A stretch of 64,000 nucleotides of DNA. Origin: Verrucomicrobiota bacterium. Its GTDB lineage: Bacteria; Verrucomicrobiota; Verrucomicrobiia; Opitutales; UBA953. The stretch is taken from positions 99,507 to 163,506 of the forward strand of contig SUVQ01000006.1 in assembly GCA_015061905.1 (NCBI GenBank). The letters run 5' to 3'. Positions 42,783 to 53,129 of this stretch are shown here, one piece after another. The notes below the pieces were generated by a model. That model made no database searches, was not told the origin of the DNA, and was given only the letters and a program-made list of their open reading frames with translations. The stretch's first letter is position 1. The number at the start of each line of letters is the position of its first letter. A program made the translations under genes and the position numbers.

Positions 42783-44906
42783 TTATTTGCGTTTGGCGCG
42801 GAGTTTCGCCAAGAGCCAAGGCGGGAGCTTGCGTTTTTTGCCGTCGGATGCGGCTGCGGATTTTTTTGCGGAAGTTTTTTTGCGAGCGATGGAAGAACCG
42901 ATTCCGCTTAGAAAATCCTCTTCTTCCCGCGTCAATACATCAGCATCTCGCGGCACGGAAATATGGCGCGGGATTTTGGAAATTCCGGCAAGGGCTTTTT
43001 TATCGACGCGTTCCCGCGGGTGTTCCGGCCAGCACAGCTCAAAATTTTCTTTTCCGAACATGACGGCAGAGCCGAAAGCGGTAAGTCCGCACAAGGGATA
43101 TTCCGTGTTGCGGGAAATACTGAGCAAGCCCTCGCGCACCATTTCGTCCATGAGGGAACTGATATATTCGCGCCCTTCCCGCTTCAAAATTCCGTAGGTG
43201 GAAAGCTTGTCGCAACCGGCTTGGAGCGTAGCGGCGTTGCGGCTTCCGACGAGGCAGTCGACAATGCGCTGGCGTCCGAAACGGGCTTCCCATTCGCCGT
43301 TCCCGCGTTTAAAAGACATGCGGGCGACGCCACTCAAAATTTTTTTCACGACAGTCAGTTCATCGATATCGGGAACGCGGCGCGTATTGTTTTTGAGCGC
43401 GAGGCAAACATCGCATTTCCCGCAGGGTTTTGCCTCGGAAAGATCGCCGAAATAGCGCAAAACGGATTCCTGACGGCAGACGGGCGCGTAGGCGATGCGG
43501 ATTAAATCCTCCAGTTTTTTTTCGTCGCGCGCGCGTTTTTCTTCAAGTCCGTCCCACGGGATTTCGAGTTGAGAGCTTTTTAAATCGGGACTGAGCAAAC
43601 GCGTACCGCGGATTCGCGTTCCCGCAATATCAAAGCGCTCGATGACGCCGAAGCGCGCGAGAAGCCCGATGCTTGTCGAGACCGCCATCGGATTGATTTT
43701 TTCCCCGCAGTAAAATTCGGTTTGCTCGGCAAGGTCGTCGACGGAAACGCGCAGTTCGTTCCCGTTGTCGGCGAGTTTGAGCATGGTATCGTAAACGGCG
43801 CAAATGACGCGTTTGCCGGGATTTGCGCCCTCAATGAAAAATTCCTGCACGCGTTTGTCAGCGTAATTGAAAAAAAGTTCGCACACGGCGGGCGCGCCGT
43901 CGCGTCCGGCGCGCCCGGCTTCCTGATAGTAAGCTTCGACGCTTCCGGGCACTTCGTAGTGGGCGACGAAACGAATATCGGAGCGGTCAATTCCCATACC
44001 GAACGCGTTGGTGGCGACAGCGATATCGGCGGCTTTCGACATGAATTTATCCTGCGCTAAGGAGCGTTCCGCGTCGTTCATTCCGCCGTGATACATGATG
44101 AGATTAACACCCAGCGCGGACAAATCATCGGCGACGCGCTCTACGCTTTTTCGCGTTGCGCAGTAAACAATGCCGGTTTTGTGCGCGGCGGCGAGTTTTT
44201 GAATTTCGCGAAGCTTGGCGAGATGAAGCGTAGTCTTGCCCTCTCCTCGCCGCGAAGGACCGCCGCTTTCGATGTGGCGAATATTAAACGACAGGTTTTT
44301 CCGGGCGAAACCGGCGACAAATTCCGCCGGATTTTCCAGCGACAAATGTTTGACTATGTCTCCGCGCACATCCGGCGTTGCCGTTGCCGTGAACGCGGCG
44401 ACGACCGGGCGTTTTTTAAAGCGGGAAAGTGCGTTCCCGAGGCGCAAATAATCCGGGCGGAAATCGTGCCCCCACTGCGAAAGGCAGTGTGCTTCGTCCA
44501 CGGCAAAAAGCGAAACGTCCACCCGGCTGACGGTATCGACAAAGCGTTTGGCGCGAAAACGTTCCGGCGCAATGTAAACGAGTTTGAGCGTTCCCGCACG
44601 GATTTTGGAAAAAATTTCGGTCTGCTCCTCCGCGCTTTGCATGCTGTTTAGGCAAGCGGCGGCGATTCCGCGGGAACGCAAAGCATCCACCTGATCTTTC
44701 ATCAGCGCAATCAGCGGGGAAACGACGACGGTCAAATGCGGAAGCATCAACGCCGGGAGTTGATAGCAAAGCGATTTTCCGCCGCCCGTCGGCATAATCA
44801 CCAACGCGTCGCGCCCGCCGAGAACGGCATCCACAATCGAGCCCTGCGGCTCACGAAAATTTTCGAAGCCGAAATATTTTTTCAGAACGGTTTGCGGCGT
44901 TTCCAT
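42783..44906 (-). CDS. recQ: ATP-dependent DNA helicase RecQ
   Basis: This 707-residue SF2 helicase has Walker A MPTGGGKSLCYQ, VDEAHCLSQWGHDFRPDY, the later helicase motif HYEVPGSVEAYYQEAGRAGRD, and RecQ-C-terminal zinc cysteines (CGKCDVC). A winged-helix region follows. It unwinds DNA 3'-5' in recombination repair, including RecF-pathway events. The tail ends in a Lys-rich stretch and I cannot confirm an HRDC domain. It lies 49 bp downstream of sufB on the same strand. Confidence 0.94.
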   Translation of the reverse strand: METPQTVLKKYFGFENFREPQGSIVDAVLGGRDALVIMPTGGGKSLCYQLPALMLPHLTVVVSPLIALMKDQVDALRSRGIAAACLNSMQSAEEQTEIFSKIRAGTLKLVYIAPERFRAKRFVDTVSRVDVSLFAVDEAHCLSQWGHDFRPDYLRLGNALSRFKKRPVVAAFTATATPDVRGDIVKHLSLENPAEFVAGFARKNLSFNIRHIESGGPSRRGEGKTTLHLAKLREIQKLAAAHKTGIVYCATRKSVERVADDLSALGVNLIMYHGGMNDAERSLAQDKFMSKAADIAVATNAFGMGIDRSDIRFVAHYEVPGSVEAYYQEAGRAGRDGAPAVCELFFNYADKRVQEFFIEGANPGKRVICAVYDTMLKLADNGNELRVSVDDLAEQTEFYCGEKINPMAVSTSIGLLARFGVIERFDIAGTRIRGTRLLSPDLKSSQLEIPWDGLEEKRARDEKKLEDLIRIAYAPVCRQESVLRYFGDLSEAKPCGKCDVCLALKNNTRRVPDIDELTVVKKILSGVARMSFKRGNGEWEARFGRQRIVDCLVGSRNAATLQAGCDKLSTYGILKREGREYISSLMDEMVREGLLSISRNTEYPLCGLTAFGSAVMFGKENFELCWPEHPRERVDKKALAGISKIPRHISVPRDADVLTREEEDFLSGIGSSIARKKTSAKKSAAASDGKKRKLPPWLLAKLRAKRK

Positions 44907-44955
44907 GAAAAGAAAAACGGCTTCTCCGACCCTTAAGCCCTAATCTTTAATCTTT

Positions 44956-46389
44956 CTAAGCGACCGAGCCTTCCATTTCCATTTCGATGAGGCGTTTGAG
45001 CTCAACGGAATATTCCATCGGAAATTCTTTGACGAGGTCGTTCACAAAACCGTTCACGGCGAGGCTCATCGCCTCCGCCTCCGTCAGCCCGCGCTGGCGC
45101 ATGTAGAAAATCTGGTCGGCGGAAACTTTGGAAACGCTTGCTTCGTGCTGAGTTTGCGAAGTATTTCCGTGAACGGTGATTGCCGGATACGTTCCCGTCG
45201 CCGAATGCGTATTAATGAGAAGCGTGTGGCACTCGCTGTTATTTTTACAGCCATTCAGCGATTTCGGCATCGAAACCAAGCCCCGATAATTCGCTTTACC
45301 GTCCCCGGTGGAAACGGATTTTGAAATAATGTTGGAAGTCGTTCCGTCCGCGAGGTGAATCATTTTCGCGCCGGTGTCCTGCTCCTGCCCCGTGTGCGCG
45401 AGGGCGATGGAGAGCACTTCGCCGCGGGAACGCGCGCCTTTGAGCACGACGGCGGGATATTTCATCGTCAGGCGCGAGCCGATGTTGCAGTCAATCCAAC
45501 GGATTTCCGCGTCTTCCATCGCCATGCCGCGTTGCGTGACGAGGTTGAAAACATTGTCCGCCCAGTTCTGCACGGTAACGTATTGGATTTTTGCGCCTTT
45601 GAGCGCAACGAGTTCGACGACGCCGGAGTGCAACGTTGTCGAGCTGAATTGCGGAGCCGTGCAGCCTTCCATGTAAACGAGCTCTGCGCCTTCGTCCGCA
45701 ATAATCAGCGTGCGTTCGAATTGTCCGGAATTTTCCGCATTGATGCGAAAATATGCCTGCAAGGGCTGTTTCACTTTCACGCCTTTGGGCACGTAAATAA
45801 ACGAGCCGCCGGAAAAACACGCGCTGTTGAGCGCAGAAAATTTGCTGTCGGTGGTCGGAATTACTTTTCCGAACCACGGGCGGAAAATATGTTCGTAAGT
45901 CGTCAGCCCTTCGAGCGGACCGACAAAGATTACGCCCTGCTTGGCGAGCTCGTCTTTCATGCGAGAATACGCGGACTCCGAGTCAAACTGCGCGTCCACG
46001 CCGGCGAGGAATCTGCGCTCCTGCTCGGGAACGCCGAGACGTTCGAAAGTTTTTTTCACGTCGTCGGGAACGTCCTCCCACGAGCGCGAAGCCTGCGAGC
46101 TTTTCGCTAAATAATAGCGGATTTTCGAAAAATCGATTTCCTTAATCAGCTCCGGAGCCCAATGCGTGGGCATCGGTTTTTCCTCGAAAACGCGAAGCGC
46201 ATCGTAACGGAAATCGCGAATCCATTCCGGCTCGCCTTTCGCTTTGACGATGTAATCGATAACGCCGCGATTAAGCCCGACGCCGGCGTCGAGCGCATAG
46301 TTTTCTTCGTAGGAAAAATTTCCGATTTCGCGGTCCACGTTGATTGCGTCCGGCGCAACGATATTTTTTTTACTTTCAGTGTTTTTCAT
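44956..46389 (-). CDS. sufB: Fe-S cluster assembly scaffold protein SufB
   Basis: This 477-residue protein has SufB signatures: [23 protein letters not shown], and the conserved CKNNSEC segment near the C-terminus. It is the scaffold on which the SufBC2D complex builds iron-sulfur clusters. SufC, SufD and SufS, usually adjacent, are not beside it here, so the operon is split. It is transcribed toward recQ. Confidence 0.95.
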   Translation of the reverse strand: MKNTESKKNIVAPDAINVDREIGNFSYEENYALDAGVGLNRGVIDYIVKAKGEPEWIRDFRYDALRVFEEKPMPTHWAPELIKEIDFSKIRYYLAKSSQASRSWEDVPDDVKKTFERLGVPEQERRFLAGVDAQFDSESAYSRMKDELAKQGVIFVGPLEGLTTYEHIFRPWFGKVIPTTDSKFSALNSACFSGGSFIYVPKGVKVKQPLQAYFRINAENSGQFERTLIIADEGAELVYMEGCTAPQFSSTTLHSGVVELVALKGAKIQYVTVQNWADNVFNLVTQRGMAMEDAEIRWIDCNIGSRLTMKYPAVVLKGARSRGEVLSIALAHTGQEQDTGAKMIHLADGTTSNIISKSVSTGDGKANYRGLVSMPKSLNGCKNNSECHTLLINTHSATGTYPAITVHGNTSQTQHEASVSKVSADQIFYMRQRGLTEAEAMSLAVNGFVNDLVKEFPMEYSVELKRLIEMEMEGSVA

Positions 46390-46524
46390 CGTAAAAAAAC
46401 TAAGTCTGTGAGCTTATTAAGAACGTGTCTCAAAGGCAAAGCAGAAAATGAGGATGATTTCTCATGGGAGGGAAGGCATGGCTCCACGCACGCTTACCTG
46501 TCTTCTCCGCAAAGAGCATGATTC

Positions 46525-46606
46525 TTACGGGAACGTTGTTTTGTTTCGGATTTCCGTAAAACGGCAAAATCAAACAACGAAGACCGGAATGTTTTCGTTC
46601 CCGTAA
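46525..46606. other. Nested hairpin with CGGGAACG outer arms upstream of sufB
   Basis: TTACGGGAACG (46525-46535) is complementary to CGTTCCCGTAA (46596-46606). Inside, CGTTGTTT (46534-46541) can pair with AAACAACG (46572-46579). No T-run follows, so it is not a standard terminator. It lies between the Minf_1886-like gene and sufB. Confidence 0.5.
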
Positions 46607-46643
46607 AACGCCCGCAAAAAAAAGCTTCGGGAACGGCTTCCGC

Positions 46644-47021
46644 CTACTTTTTCAGGAGGCGGGAACGCAGGTCGAAGACGTTGTCAAAATCGTCAATAGA
46701 GTCGTCTTCCGTTTTTGAAAAAATCCCGACGTCAATCAGGTTGAAAACGATGTCGCCGATGTCGCGCGTGGTTTTTACGCCCCATTCGCGCAAGACGGAA
46801 TACGCGAGCGCGCCGAACTGTTCTTCGGCAAAATCCGCCGCGCCTTCGGAAAGCTCCTGTCCGGAAATGTGGCGTCGCCTTACCGGGTTTTTTCCGGAAC
46901 GCCCGAGGCGGCGCGCGGTCTCCGTCAGTGCGCCGGAAATGAAGACATAAGCCGCCGGCGCGAAACGGGAATCCCGCTCGACGATAGATTCGATTGCTTT
47001 TTCAAAATCTTTTTCGTTCAT
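46644..47021 (-). CDS. Minf_1886 family protein (Planctomycetes/Verrucomicrobia-restricted)
   Basis: This 125-residue acidic protein has the pattern I associate with the Minf_1886 family: an N-terminal IVERDSRFAPAAYVFISGAL, then RRHISGQELSEGAADFAEEQFG, and SVLREWGVKTTRDIGDIVFN plus SKTEDDSIDDF. The family is known mainly from Planctomycetes and Verrucomicrobia and has no assigned function, so it is useful for placing the organism. It is transcribed toward sufB. Confidence 0.75.
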   Translation of the reverse strand: MNEKDFEKAIESIVERDSRFAPAAYVFISGALTETARRLGRSGKNPVRRRHISGQELSEGAADFAEEQFGALAYSVLREWGVKTTRDIGDIVFNLIDVGIFSKTEDDSIDDFDNVFDLRSRLLKK

Positions 47022-47144
47022 TTCCTAAAGATTTTCCAACGCTAAACTTTCCGTTTAAAAAAGTAAATCCCTTGCGCAAATCGCTTGCGGATTTCCTTTA
47101 CCGTTTTCGCCTGTTCCCGGGCGGCGGCAGACTTCGGCACTTTT

Positions 47145-48764
47145 TTATTCTTCGCCGAAATCCTCCGCCGGCCAATATGCGGGAACGCCGTTTTTTCGCA
47201 TATCGCGCACAATCGGAGCGGCGCGGAGTTTGAAATTTTCCCAGTTGCGGCGCGCCATCGGAGTCCACCCGGCTTCGACGACGGCGAGCGCGCGCGGGAA
47301 CGCCTTTGTATAAATTTGCTCCAGCGTCGGCAAATGTTCCGCCCAAAGCGTGCCTTCGCAACCGAGAATGTAAGCTTCCTCGTTTTTCGGGCGTCCGTAG
47401 CCGGGATCAAATTCGTAGGAGCGTTTCAGCGTTGTTTGCGGCATCCAGCCGTGATTCGACTCGCCGGAGTGCTGCGGATAATCCAAATACGCGTATTCGC
47501 CCGGGCAACAGATAACTTTGTAACCTTCGCGGAACGCGCGGTCGATTGCCTGCTTCGTAAGTCCCATGCGCCACGAATACATCACGGCGTTTTTCGGATA
47601 CTTCGGCACGTCCAGCTCATACCAGTAAAGTGCTGTTTTTCCGGCTTTGGCGAGCGCGTCGAAGTTGCGCTGAAAAAAGAACGCCATCAATTCCTGAGTG
47701 TTTTTCAATTTTTCCTTCTTCATCATCGCTTGGCAGTCCGCGCAATGATCCCAGCATTTGGCGGGAGCTTCGTCTCCGCCGAGGTGAAACATTTTCGAGG
47801 GGAAAAGCTTGCAAAGCTCGCCCAAAACGTCATCAAAAAATGTATACGTCGATTTTTTTCCTGCGCAAAGCAAGGCTTCGGAAACGCCTGCCTTGCTCCA
47901 GATTTCGATTTTCATTTTCGGCTGTGCGCTCAGTTGCGCGGGATCGTCATTCACGCGGTGAATGTATTCGCAGGTCAGTTCCGGATAGGAAAAAATTGCG
48001 CCCATATTGTGTCCGGGCATATCGATTTCGGGAACGATTTCGACGTGATGGCGCGCCGCGAATTTCACGAGTTCGCGAATTTCCTTCTGCGTGTAGTAGC
48101 CGCGCGTTCCCGCCGGTTTGTTTTCCTGCGCGCCGACGGACATCAGTTTTTTGTATTTCGGATTTTTAATTTCCACGCGCCAACCCTGGTCGTCGCTCAG
48201 GTGAAAGTGCAACGTATTAAATTTATACGCCGCCATTGTTTCGACAAAGCGTTTAACATCTTCCGCCGGAAGAAAATTCCGCGCCGGGTCAAGCATCAGC
48301 CCGCGATAAGCGAAACGGGGCTCGTCCGAAATTTTCAGTTCGGGCAAATTCTTTTTTTGAGTGATAAAAAGTTGCTCCAGGGTGCGAATGCCGTAATAAA
48401 CGCCGGCGGCGGAACCGCCCGTAATCGAAACGCCGTTGGCTGTAATTTTCAGCTCGTAAGCTTCGGGGTTTTTGATGCGCCGCGCAATGCCGAGCGTAAT
48501 CGTTCCGCGCGTTCCCGCCGCAGATTTTTTCGCCGTAACGTTCAGCCTTTTCTTCAGAATTTTCCGGAGCGTTCCCGCCTCCGAGGAAAGAGATTTCGGG
48601 GCGGCAATCGTCGGAGCCGACGGCATTTTAAAAATTCCCTTTCCGCCGCTTTCAATCATTTTAGGAGCCGGCACAAGCGGCAACTCTTCAACGGGAACGC
48701 GCTCCGCAAAAGCACACAAAATGCCCGTAAAAAAAACAACGATAGGGAGAAATACTTTCAGCAT
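47145..48764 (-). CDS. Exported GH20 beta-N-acetylhexosaminidase
   Basis: This 539-residue protein has a signal peptide (MLKVFLPIVVFFTGILCAFA). An N-terminal GH20b domain is followed by the GH20 barrel (RGLMLDPARNFL, LHFHLSDDQGWRVEI). The catalytic Asp-Glu pair is in FHLGGDEAPAKCW, with DMPGHNMG before it. It removes terminal GlcNAc/GalNAc from glycans in the periplasm or outside. Together with the exported beta-galactosidase it suggests growth on host-type glycans such as mucin or milk sugars, which is inference. Confidence 0.9.
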   Translation of the reverse strand: MLKVFLPIVVFFTGILCAFAERVPVEELPLVPAPKMIESGGKGIFKMPSAPTIAAPKSLSSEAGTLRKILKKRLNVTAKKSAAGTRGTITLGIARRIKNPEAYELKITANGVSITGGSAAGVYYGIRTLEQLFITQKKNLPELKISDEPRFAYRGLMLDPARNFLPAEDVKRFVETMAAYKFNTLHFHLSDDQGWRVEIKNPKYKKLMSVGAQENKPAGTRGYYTQKEIRELVKFAARHHVEIVPEIDMPGHNMGAIFSYPELTCEYIHRVNDDPAQLSAQPKMKIEIWSKAGVSEALLCAGKKSTYTFFDDVLGELCKLFPSKMFHLGGDEAPAKCWDHCADCQAMMKKEKLKNTQELMAFFFQRNFDALAKAGKTALYWYELDVPKYPKNAVMYSWRMGLTKQAIDRAFREGYKVICCPGEYAYLDYPQHSGESNHGWMPQTTLKRSYEFDPGYGRPKNEEAYILGCEGTLWAEHLPTLEQIYTKAFPRALAVVEAGWTPMARRNWENFKLRAAPIVRDMRKNGVPAYWPAEDFGEE

Positions 48765-48858
48765 GGGAAAGCATTAAACCTTCATGCGTCGTTTTTTTCA
48801 ACAGGCATTTCGGATTCGCGTTTTTAACAAGGCGGGAAAAACGCGCCCCGCGGCTCCG

Positions 48859-51471
48859 CTATTTTTTGCGGATTTTCGGCGTTCCCGCCGCACCGGACTT
48901 TGCTCGCGGCTTTTTCGTCGGGAACGCAAAAACGAGTGCGTTGTCTTTCACATCCACTTTTATCGTTCCCGCTGCGAGTTTTCCGTTGCGCAAAATTTCC
49001 TCGGCGAGCGGATCTTCGAGATTGCGTTCCACCGCACGGCGAAGCGGACGCGCGCCGAATTTTTCGTCGTAGCCCGCTTCCACCAAAAATTTTAAAACGG
49101 CATCGCTCAAAACAAGTTGCACGCCCTGCGCTTCGAGGCGTTTCCCGACGCTCGCGGTTTCCAAACGCACGATTTCCGTGAGGTTTTCCTTCGTCAGCGG
49201 ACGGAAGAAAATCAGCTCCGTCAGGCGATTCAAAAACTCCGGTTTAAATGCGCGCTTGGTTTCGTCCGAAAGCCGGGATTTCGTTTTTTCAAAATCCGCG
49301 TCCGCATCAAGCCCGACATCGAAGCCCATCGCCGCGTTTTTTTGCAAAATATCCGCGCCGACGTTGGACGTCATAATCAAAATCGTGTTGCGGAAATCGA
49401 CCGTGCGTCCGAGTGAATCCGTGAGCCGCCCGTCTTCCAAAACCTGCAACAAAAGCTGAATCACATCCGGATGCGCTTTTTCGATTTCGTCAAACAAAAC
49501 GACCGAATACGGCTTGCGGCGCACGGCTTCGGTGAGCATTCCGCCCTCTTCGTAGCCGACATAGCCCGGCGGCGAGCCGATGAGGCGCGAAACCGTGTGC
49601 TTTTCCATGTATTCGGACATATCGATTTGAATGAGAGATTCGCGCTGACCGAACATGCGCTCGGCGAGCGTTTTCGCGAGATGCGTTTTCCCGACGCCGG
49701 TCGGTCCGAGGAAAAGAAACGAGCCGATCGGGCGGCGCGGGTCTTTCAAATCCGCGCGGGAACGCCGCAACGCACGCGCAATCACGGAACAGGCTTCATT
49801 CTGCGCAATGACGGATTTCTGCAAATCCTTTTCAAGCTCAAGAAGCTTCTGCGATTCGGATTTTTCCATGCGCGTGAGCGGGATTCCCGTCCAATCGGAA
49901 ACGACGCGCAAAACGTGCTCTTCGGAAACGGGCGTCGTGGCACTGTCTCGGGCACGGCGCCATTCCTCCGTAAGCAAATCGCGCTCGGCGACAAGGCGTT
50001 TTTCCTCCTGAAGAAGCGTTCCCGCGCGTTCGTAATCTTCCGCATCGGATGCCCGTTTTTTTTCGGCAACGACGGCATCGATTTTTTTCGAAATTTCCTC
50101 AAGCGTTTGCGGCGGCTCAAAAGAATCGATGCGAACGCGGGAACCTGCCTCGTCGAGAATATCGATCGCCTTATCCGGCAAATTGCGCTCGGTGATGTAG
50201 CGGTCGGAATAACGCACGGCGGCAACGATGGCTTCCGGCGTGTAGCGACAACGATGGTGCGCCTCGTATTTGGGAGCCACGCCTTGGAGAATGCGAATCG
50301 CGTCGGCTGCCGAAGGCGGTTCGACCTTCACGCTTTGAAAACGGCGTTCGAGTGCCGGGTCTTTTTCCACGGATTTGCGGTATTCGGCAAGAGTAGTCGC
50401 GCCTATGCACTGCACTTCGCCTCGGGAAAGCGCGGGTTTCAAAATATTTGCCGCATCCATGGAGCCTTCCGCCCCGCCGGCACCGATGATGGTATGCAAC
50501 TCGTCGATGAAAAGAATCACGTTTTTCGCACGTTTGATTTCTTCCATTACGAGTTTGATGCGCTCTTCAAATTGCCCGCGATACTTCGTTCCCGCAATCA
50601 TGAGTGCGAGGTCGAGCGCGACAAGGCGTTTCCCCGCAAGAATTTCGGGAACGCTCCCGGACGCAATCGCCTGAGCAAGCCCTTCGACAATTGCCGTTTT
50701 GCCGACACCCGCTTCGCCGATAAGCACCGGATTGTTTTTTGTGCGTCGGCACAAAATCTGAATCACACGGCGAATTTCCGCCGCACGCCCGATAACGGGA
50801 TCGGTTTCGCCCTTGCGCGCAATCTCGGTTAAATCCCGCCCGAAGGCTTTCAGTGCCGTCATTTTTTCCTGGCGGCGATTTCCGCTCTCAATCGGGTCGC
50901 GCATTTGCGGCTCTTCCGCGTTCCCGCCGGGCTCGGCGGAAGAATCGAGCGGATCTGCGTTCCCGCCGCCGAGCGCGCCGAAAATTTCTTCGGGAGACGG
51001 AATTGAGCCGGCGGCATCGGACGCATCCGGATCAAGCTCAATGCGGATTTGGCGGCGCACTTTCTCCAAGGTAAGTCCGCGTGCGGAAAGCGCTTTCGCT
51101 GCCACGCCGTCGCTCTCTGCGAGCAAACCGAGCAAAATATGCTCGGAACCGATGTAATTGTGCCCGAGTTGCTTTGCCTCGCGCCGCGAAAGTAAAATCA
51201 CTTTTTGCATGCGCGGCGTAAGAGGCACCGGATTGGAAATCCGGACATCGTCCGGTCCCGCCTGCAAATGTTGCTCGACGGCTTCGCGCAATTGTTCCGG
51301 GTTTACCCCGAGCCGCACGAGAACGTTGTGCGCGACACCGTTCCCGAGCGCGAGCAAACCGAGAAGCATGTGCTCCGTGCTAACGTAATTGTGGTGGCGT
51401 TTCGCCGCTTCGCTTGCAGCGTTGCGCATCGCATCTTTGGCTCGTTTGGTGAAATTGTCGTCGTTATTCAT
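48859..51471 (-). CDS. clpC: ATP-dependent Clp protease ATPase subunit ClpC
   Basis: This 870-residue protein has two Clp-N repeats (TEHMLLGLLAL, SEHILLGLLAE). AAA+ domain 1 has Walker A GEAGVGKTAIVEG. A UVR-type middle segment (DAEDYERAGTLLQEEKRL) marks ClpC rather than ClpB. AAA+ domain 2 has Walker A GPTGVGKTHLAK. It unfolds proteins for the ClpP peptidase. The upstream 110-bp gap separates it from rsmE on the same strand. Confidence 0.93.
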   Translation of the reverse strand: MNNDDNFTKRAKDAMRNAASEAAKRHHNYVSTEHMLLGLLALGNGVAHNVLVRLGVNPEQLREAVEQHLQAGPDDVRISNPVPLTPRMQKVILLSRREAKQLGHNYIGSEHILLGLLAESDGVAAKALSARGLTLEKVRRQIRIELDPDASDAAGSIPSPEEIFGALGGGNADPLDSSAEPGGNAEEPQMRDPIESGNRRQEKMTALKAFGRDLTEIARKGETDPVIGRAAEIRRVIQILCRRTKNNPVLIGEAGVGKTAIVEGLAQAIASGSVPEILAGKRLVALDLALMIAGTKYRGQFEERIKLVMEEIKRAKNVILFIDELHTIIGAGGAEGSMDAANILKPALSRGEVQCIGATTLAEYRKSVEKDPALERRFQSVKVEPPSAADAIRILQGVAPKYEAHHRCRYTPEAIVAAVRYSDRYITERNLPDKAIDILDEAGSRVRIDSFEPPQTLEEISKKIDAVVAEKKRASDAEDYERAGTLLQEEKRLVAERDLLTEEWRRARDSATTPVSEEHVLRVVSDWTGIPLTRMEKSESQKLLELEKDLQKSVIAQNEACSVIARALRRSRADLKDPRRPIGSFLFLGPTGVGKTHLAKTLAERMFGQRESLIQIDMSEYMEKHTVSRLIGSPPGYVGYEEGGMLTEAVRRKPYSVVLFDEIEKAHPDVIQLLLQVLEDGRLTDSLGRTVDFRNTILIMTSNVGADILQKNAAMGFDVGLDADADFEKTKSRLSDETKRAFKPEFLNRLTELIFFRPLTKENLTEIVRLETASVGKRLEAQGVQLVLSDAVLKFLVEAGYDEKFGARPLRRAVERNLEDPLAEEILRNGKLAAGTIKVDVKDNALVFAFPTKKPRAKSGAAGTPKIRKK

Positions 51472-51582
51472 CGCGGTTTTATATAACGCTAAAGCCGATG
51501 CAGGAAGAATGCCAAATTGAAATTTCCCGACAAGAATCTCGCCGAAGAAAGCATTCGAAGCGAAAAACGTGCGCGAAAAGGC

Positions 51583-52344
51583 TCAACGCAAAATCGCACG
51601 ATGCGCACGTTGCCATGCGTTTGTTTTCGAAAGCGCAACGGCAAGAGCAACGGAAACGGCGGTTTCCACGCGCAAAACGCGCTCTCCCAAGTGTGCAAAA
51701 GTGAAGCCGCCCGCTCGGAGTTGCGCGCGCTCGTCATCGCTCCAACCGCGCTCCGAACCGATTGCCAAAAGCGCCTCCGCGTCCGGCGGGAACGCGGTTT
51801 CCGCCAGCGATTTTTGATTCGCGTAAACATCGAGCGCGAGGCGAAGCGTTCCCGCGAGCGCGTTTTCGCTTTCGATAAAATCTTTCAGCGAAGCAAAAAA
51901 ACGAAACTCCGGAAGCACGGGAACGCAGGTTTGCTCGGCGGATTTTTTCAAAATATCGGCGAGCGTGGAATCACCCGGCTTCCACAAAGAGCTTTCCGCA
52001 TAGGCGGGATCGCCCTTCCCGCTTCGAAAAACGTCAATGCGCGAGCACCCGATTTCCGATGCTGCGGCAAAAATTTTCTTCATGGTTTGCGGACGCGACA
52101 AACCCACCAAAATACGCACGGGCGGCGGAGAAAACACGACGCCTTTTTCCCACTCGACGGAGAACGAAATCGCGCCGTCGGGAGAAATTGCGAGCACGGT
52201 CGCCAAGCCGCGCACACCGTTTTTTACGCCACACCAAAAAGTTTCGCCGACGGCAATTTTCAAAACGCGCAGCAAATGCTCCGCTTGCGGCGTTCCCGCC
52301 GGAAAATGCGTAGCGTCCGCACCGCCCAAAAGCACGAGATTCAT
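51583..52344 (-). CDS. rsmE: 16S rRNA (uracil-1498-N3)-methyltransferase
   Basis: This 253-residue SPOUT-class methyltransferase has an N-terminal PUA-like domain (AEHLLRVLKIAVGE). The C-terminal knot has IGSERGWSDDE and LGERVLRVETAVSVAL, the RsmE signatures; the first usually reads IGPEGG(F/W), so the Ser-Glu-Arg variant is slightly unusual. It methylates U1498 of 16S rRNA in the assembled 30S subunit. It lies 11 bp upstream of nothing on its own strand except clpC, and follows the DUF502 gene. Confidence 0.88.
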   Translation of the reverse strand: MNLVLLGGADATHFPAGTPQAEHLLRVLKIAVGETFWCGVKNGVRGLATVLAISPDGAISFSVEWEKGVVFSPPPVRILVGLSRPQTMKKIFAAASEIGCSRIDVFRSGKGDPAYAESSLWKPGDSTLADILKKSAEQTCVPVLPEFRFFASLKDFIESENALAGTLRLALDVYANQKSLAETAFPPDAEALLAIGSERGWSDDERAQLRAGGFTFAHLGERVLRVETAVSVALAVALSKTNAWQRAHRAILR

Positions 52345-52355
52345 AGTTCTTTGCG

Positions 52356-53033
52356 TTAGCTGTCGTGCTTCATTTCACTCGGAATCAGCGCGCCGCCGGA
52401 GACGATCATTTTCATCGCATCGGCGACGGAAACATCTAGCGGCTTGATTTCGTTTGCGGGAACAAAAACCATGTAGCCGCCGGTCGGATTCGGCGTTGTC
52501 GGCACAAATACGTGCACAAGCGACGTTCCCGCCAGCCGCGAAAACTCCGTTGCGCCTTCGTGCGTGAGAAAGCCGATTGTCCAGCAGTCACGCCGGGGAA
52601 ACTCCACCATCACCGCGCGGCTGAAAGTTTCTTCCTTCCCGCCGACGGAAAACGTGTCGATAATCTGTTTTATCGCCGAATAAATTGAGCGCACCATCGG
52701 AAGCCGATGCAGAATCTTTTCGAGCAAACCGATGAAAAACCGCCCGAAAAGATTGCGCGAAACAAAGCCGATAAACGCAATCGCCACCGCCACAATCAGG
52801 GCGGACAAAATTGTCACGCCTCCGTTAAACAAAGGCGTATCCGGAAGCTCTGCGCCGAAAAAATGTAAAAAATATTTAATACCGCCGCGCGCCGGAGACG
52901 CCAAAAAATTTACCAACCAAACGATGATATAAATCGTCAGCGAAACCGGCAGGCAGAACAAAAGTCCCGTCATAAACGCCTTGCGAATACCGTCGCCGAA
53001 GCCGCTCGGTTTATTTTTCGAATTATTTTTCAT
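52356..53033 (-). CDS. DUF502 family membrane protein
   Basis: This 225-residue protein has two membrane helices (about 20-45 and 70-95). The DUF502 pattern follows: GLLFCLPVSLTIYIIVWLV, LPMVRSIYSAIKQIIDTF, and FVPTTPNPTGGYMVFV. The function is unknown and the family is widespread in bacteria and plants. It ends 11 bp before rsmE, so the two are probably co-transcribed, and it is divergent from argB. Confidence 0.85.
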   Translation of the reverse strand: MKNNSKNKPSGFGDGIRKAFMTGLLFCLPVSLTIYIIVWLVNFLASPARGGIKYFLHFFGAELPDTPLFNGGVTILSALIVAVAIAFIGFVSRNLFGRFFIGLLEKILHRLPMVRSIYSAIKQIIDTFSVGGKEETFSRAVMVEFPRRDCWTIGFLTHEGATEFSRLAGTSLVHVFVPTTPNPTGGYMVFVPANEIKPLDVSVADAMKMIVSGGALIPSEMKHDS

Positions 53034-53129
53034 AGATTTTTATGATTTTTTAAGCAAACGCACACAAAGTAAATTGAAATTTGCAAAAAACGCCGAACTC
53101 TCTATTATTCCGCAGAATTTTCCTCTCCG

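Noticed and set aside
48784..49095. Open frame of 103 codons on the plus strand near clpC
   Set aside because: It runs into the back of clpC, is Arg/Phe-rich, and has no family resemblance.
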